From NCBI GenBank assembly GCA_911728435.2, contig OU452211.1:10832428-10896427 (forward strand): 64,000 bases of DNA, written 5' to 3'. Shown here piece by piece: positions 63,601 to 64,000 of the stretch (positions within the stretch are counted from its first letter, which is position 1; the number at the start of each line of letters is the position of its first letter). The translations under genes and the position numbers were made by a program. The notes under the pieces were generated by a model. It saw nothing but the letters and a program-made list of their open reading frames with translations, was not told the DNA's origin and searched no databases. This DNA is from Apoderus coryli. Its lineage: Eukaryota; Arthropoda; Insecta; Coleoptera; Attelabidae.

Positions 63601-64000
63601 CCTGAGACTTCAATATCAATCCCTGCTGACAATGTAATATCAACTCCAGCTGAAGAATCGACAGTTGAAGTTAAATTACCAAGAAAAAGTCGTTCCCCAA
63701 AACGACGAAGCAATACAAAACGAGATCCATCTCCAAAACCTTCCTTAACTTCTGATACGAATATTATTGAAACTTTAGAAATTGCGGAAGAGGTTCCTAA
63801 TCGATCAAAAAGTCCTATATGGATACCTGGCTCAACAAGTTATGCAGAAATTCTTCGTGGACAATACCAACAAAGTATTTCAGAGTACAACAAATTAACA
63901 GGGAAAGAACCTGAGGAGTTACAAACGCACAAAGTTTTTGAACCAGATTTGACATACAATGTTCCCAAGAATCAGCAAAGCTTTTACGATTCACATTCTG
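12389..64000 (+). CDS. Msp300: Msp300 / nesprin (SYNE family) giant LINC-complex actin-linker, N-terminal part
   Basis: Nesprin-type protein: tandem calponin-homology domains bind F-actin, a huge spectrin-repeat rod spans the cytoplasm, and a C-terminal KASH segment (outside the window) anchors full-length isoforms in the outer nuclear membrane to SUN proteins. It positions nuclei and organelles in muscle. About 28 coding exons are joined here by visible GT-AG sites with matching phases, giving about 8,170 residues. CH1 is at about 276-387, CH2 at about 414-529, and spectrin repeats run from about 535 to 7,976, followed by a disordered Ser/Pro/Lys-rich segment. CH1 has KLLALLEVLSG, INASDLVDGRPPVVLGL and WTIILYFQIEE; CH2 has GIEVRDFG, SWRDGVAFLAIID, LDPEDVDV and SIMTYVAQFLH, all nesprin hallmarks. 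Dystonin and beta-spectrin are less likely: the CH linker and rod do not fit. The gene continues past 64000. Confidence 0.95.
12690..15651. other. Msp300 intron 1, nothing recognised
   Basis: AT-rich. A TATACAGAGTGT motif at 12848 resembles short motifs elsewhere in the window. No gene, TE coding remnant or strong repeat was seen. Confidence 0.45.
15652..16180 (+). CDS. Msp300: Msp300 exon 2, Ser-rich disordered N-terminal segment
   Basis: Acceptor TTTTTAG before 15652, donor GTTAGG at 16181; phase 0 in, phase 1 out. Begins ETYVTTTQEGDL, then VKFEKVTVRKTVRQI and a Ser/Thr/Asp-rich tract with PSEE twice and TPSRDD twice. Low-complexity and probably phosphorylated (inference). The next exon restores Asp across the junction. 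Confidence 0.85.
16311..16440 (+). repeat. Minisatellite in Msp300 intron 2
   Basis: Imperfect units of about 22-25 bp: ACTCAAAAACACACACACAA followed by AA or AAT, four to five copies with the last ones degenerate. Confidence 0.85.
17505..19024 (+). mobile_element. 5'-truncated non-LTR retrotransposon with nearly intact reverse transcriptase
   Basis: From YPTISILSNFSKLFEAV (about 17540) the frame runs through VSLNQHGFFTGRST, DFAKAFDRLDH (motif A), SSGVPQGSNLGPLLFSIFIN (motif B) and FFADDLKLF (catalytic motif C) to a thumb and C-terminal region. A single frameshift in a T8 tract near 18577 separates the 336-codon main frame (ending 18598) from the C-terminal frame that stops at 18839. A 3' UTR with AATAAAGG leads into a TTATTATTATTATG tail near 19011-19024, so the 3' end is preserved while the endonuclease and ORF1 are missing. 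Same strand as Msp300, within intron 2. Confidence 0.93.
19030..20285 (+). mobile_element. Crypton-like tyrosine-recombinase element, broken
   Basis: Frame 1 (19094-19564) encodes an N-terminal region of the DUF3504/Crypton type (YVWKIFIEFCATREY, DGTEYKEATVKTIW). Frame 2 (19764-20207) carries the catalytic end: ITSSRLFLRPNRFW, WFDNIPVGKNTI, NHSNKSTAVSHL, KITGHSSSNSIKPYL, then FTNCTFHNCSF. The H-x-x-R box is H-x-x-K here; the second His and the candidate nucleophile Tyr remain. The middle, with the first catalytic Arg, is missing or scrambled around 19510-19760, so it cannot encode an active enzyme. A similar AAATTA..TTAAACGT..TGACAA stretch occurs at both ends (about 19057 and 20255). It abuts the 3' tail of the preceding LINE. 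Confidence 0.8.
20286..22990. other. Remainder of Msp300 intron 2
   Basis: AT-rich, mostly unrecognised. A tiny RT relic reading PSGLPQG, a stop, then YLDPL lies near 22069-22113. A TATAGTATA-rich stretch lies near 22318-22360. Confidence 0.45.
22991..23052 (+). CDS. Msp300: Msp300 exon 3, start of CH1
   Basis: Acceptor TTTCAG, donor GTAAGA. Encodes DEQERVQKKTFVNWINSYL plus TK, the first helix of the actin-binding domain, with the first Asp split across the junction. Confidence 0.93.
23243..23338 (+). mobile_element. Small reverse-transcriptase relic in Msp300 intron 3
   Basis: Plus-strand reading gives YRAVSGVPHGSHLGPLLC then LFFINDFEN, RT motif B up to the strand before the catalytic box. 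Nothing recognisable on either side. Confidence 0.75.
24308..24342 (-). other. Hammerhead-like relic lacking stem II
   Basis: The minus strand reads AAGG-CTGATGA-TG-GAAAC-ATGTC-CCTT. Stem I (AAGG/CCTT), both core boxes and a minimal stem III are present, but stem II is reduced to TG. It cannot fold as a full hammerhead and is probably a decayed copy of the fold-back families in this window. Confidence 0.45.
24381..24436. repeat. Short direct plus inverted repeat
   Basis: AGAGCCCTTAATAGAGTCTA occurs twice in tandem (from about 24381 and 24405). The second copy forms a near-perfect 31-bp palindrome with TCTATTAAGGGCTCT. Confidence 0.8.
25106..25206. repeat. tRNA-derived hairpin (SINE or MITE-like)
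   Basis: Arms 25106-25148 and 25166-25206 are inverted repeats. Each carries the 3' half of a tRNA: GGAGATGTGGGTTCAAA with the T-loop and the acceptor-strand end CACTTGTGTTACG. No 5' half, so not a tRNA gene. The loop holds GATGGCCGGTCAGGTGTGG. Confidence 0.75.
25283..25378 (+). CDS. Msp300: Msp300 exon 4, CH1 core
   Basis: Acceptor TTTAG, donor GTAATT; 32 codons, phase 0. Encodes RDPPLRVENLIEDLRDG and KLLALLEVLSGERL, the second and third helices of CH1. Confidence 0.94.
25765..25941 (+). CDS. Msp300: Msp300 exon 5, CH1 end
   Basis: Acceptor TTTCAG, donor GTAGAT; 59 codons, phase 0. Encodes NANTALQFLSS, IKLVNINASDLVDG and LGLVWTIILYFQ, closing CH1. Confidence 0.94.
26833..27867 (+). CDS. 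Msp300: Msp300 exon 6, CH2 and start of the rod
   Basis: 345 codons, phase 0, acceptor TTCCAG and donor GTAAGT. After the IEENSRALEYL linker comes CH2 (about 26911-27255): LLQWVSNALP, GIEVRDFGASWRDG, LGIPKILDPEDVDV, SIMTYVAQFLHKYPEP. The remainder is helical, beginning the spectrin-repeat region. Confidence 0.95.
27930..28131 (+). CDS. Msp300: Msp300 exon 7
   Basis: Acceptor TTTCAG, donor GTGAGT; 67 codons plus one base. Helical LQLTETKLKLWTAKYG then YRNFVSKNHIFQEF, a spectrin-repeat helix pair. Confidence 0.9.
28233..30025 (+). CDS. Msp300: Msp300 exon 8a, spectrin repeats
   Basis: Acceptor TTTTAG; the split codon gives Asp. About 597 codons of heptad-rich sequence with periodic Trp (WRRWDAL, WLTKAEQML, WLRKADALL, WLDGAETLL, WLNNAEKLI). 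Ends TTCCAG|GTGAGT before a 60-nt intron that is itself an open frame. Confidence 0.9.
30026..30085 (+). other. 60-nt in-frame Msp300 intron without stop
   Basis: GTGAGT at the 5' end, T-rich tract and TTATTCCAG at the 3' end; length 60, divisible by three and open. The translation is non-helical (SNFHYLFIYLFQ), unlike the flanking coiled coil, so it is best treated as an intron. Retention would add 20 residues without a frameshift. Confidence 0.8.
30086..36632 (+). CDS. Msp300: Msp300 exon 8b, giant spectrin-repeat exon
   Basis: 6.5 kb uninterrupted, about 2,182 codons, donor GTATGT, phase 1 out. It contains on the order of twenty roughly 110-residue repeats, marked by recurrent helix starts such as LQKWS, WLEGMKSK, WLKEMENK, WLGQAAEK, WLSALTSE, WLKSKENQ, WLSDKEEEL and WLKEVEKAM. 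Entirely cytoplasmic rod. Confidence 0.93.
36686..37318 (+). CDS. Msp300: Msp300 exon 9, spectrin repeats
   Basis: Acceptor TTTCAG, donor GTAATC. 211 codons, from DQLVSKQEKA through WFKDMESRT, WQNIVDDHTKYQ and WLEPLENQL to RWDKLLEG. Confidence 0.9.
37319..37369 (+). other. 51-nt in-frame Msp300 intron without stop
   Basis: GTAATC ... TGTTTTTACAG; length 51, divisible by three, open. Removal restores LLEG-LKEQQRLQE, continuous helix. Retention would insert 17 residues. Confidence 0.75.
37370..37585 (+). CDS. Msp300: Msp300 exon 10
   Basis: Phase 1 in and out, donor GTAAGT. Encodes LKEQQRLQEMHSN, ILTWLELMEAAV and SHKKIIE, one spectrin-repeat segment. Confidence 0.88.
37748..37789. repeat. 42-bp perfect palindrome in an Msp300 intron
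   Basis: Begins CCTGTTTTTAGTCAAATTTT and is exactly self-complementary around CG at the centre. It also places TTTTTAG-like acceptor sequence on both strands. Confidence 0.95.
37890..38500 (+). CDS. Msp300: Msp300 exon 11, spectrin repeats
   Basis: Acceptor TTATAG, donor GTAAAA. The split codon gives Asn, then MSDKAQSLIK. About 203 codons with WNEYEACMEKLLSFL. Confidence 0.88.
38582..38656 (+). CDS. Msp300: Msp300 exon 12 (25 codons)
   Basis: Acceptor CTGTAG, donor GTAAGA, phase 0. DLTKLIDRRQKDIKELF and DHLEQ continue the helix between flanking exons. Confidence 0.85.
38800..38931. repeat. Hairpin repeat related to the 11.64-kb insertion
   Basis: Imperfect inverted arms (about 38800-38846 and 38852-38902) contain CGCCCGAATTCCCTGGCGGG and its complement. 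The right part, 38861-38931, matches 11734-11805: ATAAAGCCTCCC, ATTCGGGCG, TCTAGTGTTG and GGAGTTGTTGCTTCT. Confidence 0.85.
39512..39762 (+). CDS. Msp300: Msp300 exon 13
   Basis: Acceptor TTGTAG, donor GTAATA, phase 2 out. ALILNLNQNESEFDKMSD to QWISSAQAR; the last Arg codon is completed in the next exon. Confidence 0.88.
40018..41851 (+). CDS. Msp300: Msp300 exon 14, spectrin repeats
   Basis: Acceptor TATTCAG, donor GTAAGT; 611 codons. Repeats marked by IQLWLKETNNNL, ANEWMNATQN, CLAWIRETDTKL, LDHWLDDINDKL and VEWMEAQYNEL. Confidence 0.92.
41904..42222 (+). CDS. Msp300: Msp300 exon 15
   Basis: Acceptor TTTTAG, donor GTAAGC; phase 0 in, phase 1 out. KLLVDREAQYKEHKSY, then VQRWMTRAQEKV, to ESFERLFK. 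Confidence 0.9.
42278..46335 (+). CDS. Msp300: Msp300 exon 16, giant spectrin-repeat exon
   Basis: 4.1 kb, about 1,352 codons, acceptor TTTTTAG and donor GTACGA. Around a dozen repeats marked by ISDWLQQIS, ARSWIDNAREL, LQQWITEREAKL, MIQWLRIAKERL, ALEWLTQTEKM, CQDWIDRTKDKL, LLDWLQEQEAQI, AMDWIKKNQ, LEKWLQTNRAI, LEAWVVKMENAV and TEKWLLQVSFQ. Confidence 0.94.
46399..46572 (+). CDS. Msp300: Msp300 exon 17, helix plus Pro/Ser hinge
   Basis: Acceptor TTTCAG, donor GTAAGA, phase 0, 58 codons. After LHNKLQNEKSRLAVAVQ comes SISRPSSPRDTLPPPVPIKE, a proline-serine hinge interrupting the coiled-coil rod, followed by a helix ARLEDLIDQ. Confidence 0.88.
46743..46847 (+). CDS. Msp300: Msp300 exon 18 (35 codons)
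   Basis: Acceptor CACGTAG, donor GTAATT, phase 0. TQSSTTSEFDIKLKLLLDE then VVRRGFVGKMNKQIQK. Confidence 0.82.
47004..50015 (+). CDS. Msp300: Msp300 exon 19, giant spectrin-repeat exon
   Basis: 3.0 kb, 1,004 codons, acceptor CTCCAG and donor GTGAGT, phase 0 both sides. Repeats marked by LKIWIKSQNATI, MNNWFDNLGKRI, AREWIKAKYVNL, TKAWLKAKNAEV, CINWLKEAEVA, ILDWLHSNEGIV and LYDWIKEAELRI. Confidence 0.94.
50036..50960 (+). repeat. Degenerate array of an interspersed repeat in the Msp300 intron
   Basis: Five to six degraded periods of about 120-190 bp share TATAACCTAAAA, GGCGTTCG, AGTGTAAAA followed by GGGGT, and CTTAAACTTATTCGAAATA. The segment with AAAAACCACTTAACGG near 50419 matches the copy at 5.3 kb. 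Non-coding, class unknown. Confidence 0.8.
50961..53631. other. Msp300 intron interior, nothing recognised
   Basis: AT-rich sequence. The 61-codon ORF at 52989-53174 lacks any recognisable motif. Confidence 0.45.
53632..54690. mobile_element. About 1.06-kb fold-back element with long inverted repeats
   Basis: Left arm 53640-54005 and right arm about 54310-54685 are inverted repeats of about 370 bp. The outer ends are GAATGGGATAGCATTGGAAT and ATTCCAATGCTATCCCATTC; the inner ends are AAAATAGGTGGT and its complement. Each arm includes TTGATGATGG, a GTTTTT-AAAAAC stem and GAAACGTC, hammerhead-like with the first core C changed to T. The element stops about 60 bp before the next Msp300 exon. Confidence 0.85.
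54752..54915 (+). CDS. Msp300: Msp300 exon 20
   Basis: Acceptor TTTCCAG, donor GTAATT, phase 2 out. NQQLECDLLLQRVAEI to LLADLENRKDAFT; Arg completed by the next exon. Confidence 0.9.
54978..55119 (+). CDS. Msp300: Msp300 exon 21
   Basis: Acceptor ATTACAG, donor GTAAAT, phase 0 out. LGKVWETFEGKQQHLQGLL to DTKKVIE, the end of one repeat. Confidence 0.9.
55184..55335 (+). CDS. Msp300: Msp300 exon 22
   Basis: Acceptor GTTCAG, donor GTAAGT, phase 2 out. DLQAEAESLKPLHTEISDL to LTELNDNYE; Arg completed downstream. Confidence 0.9.
55336..57435. other. Msp300 intron, nothing recognised
   Basis: 2.1 kb, AT-rich, with a G7 run near 56404. No coding relic or inverted repeat was identified. Confidence 0.45.
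57436..58246 (+). CDS. Msp300: Msp300 exon 23
   Basis: Acceptor TTTCAG, donor GTAAGA; 270 codons. LLDSFREKHDKVTNDL, then LQNWLKEAELKVQD and VMQWVQERKVFL, spectrin repeats. Confidence 0.92.
58304..58462 (+). CDS. Msp300: Msp300 exon 24
   Basis: Acceptor TTACAG, donor GTAAAA, phase 0, 53 codons. NAVKSCKGATKNLSDMAKEL to EAVILER. Confidence 0.87.
58549..58761 (+). CDS. Msp300: Msp300 exon 25
   Basis: Acceptor TTCTAG, donor GTAGGT, phase 0, 71 codons. YALLQETTEEWEQCEKKM, VRNWIEKTKTVL, to SLSVEKLQ. Confidence 0.88.
58926..59108 (+). CDS. Msp300: Msp300 exon 26
   Basis: Acceptor GTTACAG, donor GTAATT, phase 0, 61 codons. LHFRSGIECDNKIMESVDNL to RHQIVQ. Confidence 0.9.
59281..59559. repeat. 28-bp inverted repeats enclosing a minisatellite
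   Basis: CTATGCGGATTCGGGGACAT (59281, continuing TTCTTATG) faces its complement at 59532-59559 with one mismatch. Between them, 59375-59480 is a minisatellite of about 15-17 bp units, GATGTAATTGACGTAAAC and variants. Minus-strand ORFs here are products of the repeat. Confidence 0.88.
59865..60600. mobile_element. About 0.73-kb fold-back element in an Msp300 intron
   Basis: Long imperfect inverted repeats meet near 60225. Left and right arms share TTCGTAAAACTAAA, TTTTAGTTGTTA, AATGTTGCATTTTC, ACCCCTCGTATTTCAACTA, GCTTATATAACTTTT, CCTTTTCAAAAATATATAAT and AATTGTCATTTATTTG on opposite strands. No coding capacity. Right arm lengths differ by small insertions. Confidence 0.85.
60670..60747 (+). 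CDS. Msp300: Msp300 exon 27 (26 codons)
   Basis: Acceptor GTTTCAG, donor GTAGGA, phase 0. VEQQLRTTLTPNYAAHDRDQ then AIRDQQ. It can splice in frame to 63120 or to 63418. Confidence 0.87.
61449..61481 (+). other. Weak hammerhead-like core
   Basis: CTGATGA, then GACC/GGTC complementarity overlapping the core, then GAAAC and GTTTGTC. Stem I does not pair and stem II conflicts with the core, so an active ribozyme is unlikely. Listed because a better copy lies 0.9 kb downstream in the same orientation. Confidence 0.35.
62176..62473 (+). mobile_element. Inverted-repeat element with internal hammerhead-like motif
   Basis: Arms about 62176-62240 and 62410-62473 are imperfect inverted repeats (TATGAGAAATCAAAGACGAA, CTCCACGAAAA, GATCACTTTTTGAGTTTT against the complement). 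The spacer carries TATACAGGGTGT (62271) and a hammerhead-like motif at 62358-62397. Confidence 0.75.
62358..62397 (+). ncRNA. Hammerhead-like motif, degenerate stem II
   Basis: Stem I ACCA/TGGT, CTGATGA (62362-62368), stem II GAAGC/GCTAC with one A-A mismatch and loop AGTA, GAAA (62384-62387), stem III AC/GT with loop AT, predicted cleavage after C62393. An extra T follows the core, as in the 10.58-kb copy. Confidence 0.55.
63120..63230 (+). CDS. Msp300: Msp300 alternative terminal exon
   Basis: Acceptor ATCCTCAG, phase 0, MCRDKLRALQGKLSARTERM to AEHLGT and TAG at 63228. Every candidate donor inside (GTAAAC at 63152, GTATGA at 63175) is phase 1 and would run into TGA at about 63466 in the next exon. 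It therefore reads as an alternative last exon giving a rod-only, KASH-less isoform. AATAAA at 63356-63361 could serve as its poly(A) signal. Confidence 0.65.
   Translation: MCRDKLRALQGKLSARTERMKLILQQGMPIAEHLGT
63356..63361 (+). terminator. Candidate polyadenylation signal
   Basis: AATAAA 126 bp after the stop of the alternative terminal exon and 57 bp before the next exon. AT-rich context makes chance occurrence possible. Confidence 0.35.
63418..64000 (+). CDS. Msp300: Msp300 exon 28, disordered basic Ser/Pro segment (continues past right edge)
   Basis: Acceptor AATTCAG, phase 0, open to the edge for 194 codons. A short helix AMQSRIASLLMEIRRVD is followed by low-complexity, charged sequence (RKSRSPKRRSNTKRDPSPKP). 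Two related motifs occur, SYADIAAGR and SYAEILRGQ, the second after SPIWIPGST. No spectrin-repeat character. Joins exon 27 directly in phase 0. Confidence 0.85.

Noticed and set aside
12389..64000. Identification of the big gene as dystonin/short stop or beta-spectrin
   Set aside because: The CH1 end WTIILYFQIEE and CH2 LDPEDVDV/SIMTYVAQFL fit nesprins; no plakin, GAS2 or PH domain is visible, and the rod is far longer than spectrin.
1..64000. CRISPR arrays, bacterial operons, rRNA genes
   Set aside because: No regularly spaced identical repeats, no ribosome-binding-site-linked genes, no rRNA sequence; the window is eukaryotic.

Overview
This is a window of an insect nuclear genome, probably beetle-like (the order is an inference). 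It is AT-rich, has GT-AG introns, carries non-LTR, Crypton-like, hAT-like and Penelope-like repeats, and is dominated by one giant spectrin-repeat gene. Nothing bacterial or viral was recognised.

Layout. (1) 1-2231, minus strand: five exons of an intact but strongly diverged paralogue of the PP2A scaffold A subunit (HEAT repeats); its C-terminus lies beyond the left edge. (2) 2232-12388: about 10 kb between two divergently transcribed genes, filled with decayed retrotransposons and, at 10289-12140, a hAT-like non-autonomous element. Two younger fold-back insertions sit inside that element, each with its own 12-13 bp target-site duplication and a hammerhead-ribozyme-like core. (3) 12389-64000, plus strand: the N-terminal part of Msp300/nesprin. 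Splicing on visible junctions gives about 8,170 residues inside the window: a disordered Ser-rich N-terminus, two calponin-homology domains (actin-binding), then dozens of spectrin repeats, reaching a disordered basic Ser/Pro-rich segment at the right edge. The KASH membrane anchor is not in the window. An alternative terminal exon at 63120-63230 would give a KASH-less isoform.

The two genes have no obvious joint function. Msp300/nesprin links the outer nuclear membrane to actin in muscle; PP2A-A scaffolds a phosphatase. Introns of Msp300 carry a nearly intact non-LTR reverse transcriptase, a broken Crypton-like tyrosine recombinase, minisatellites and several fold-back elements.

The most unusual signal is a recurring architecture: long inverted repeats built around a hammerhead-like core (CTGANGA, stem II, GAAAC, GTC). 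One copy at 11953-11996 fits the canonical hammerhead consensus with all three stems, lies in the sense orientation, and is about 390 bp upstream of the Msp300 start codon. This matches the known link between hammerhead motifs and Penelope-like retroelements, but these copies have no visible coding part.
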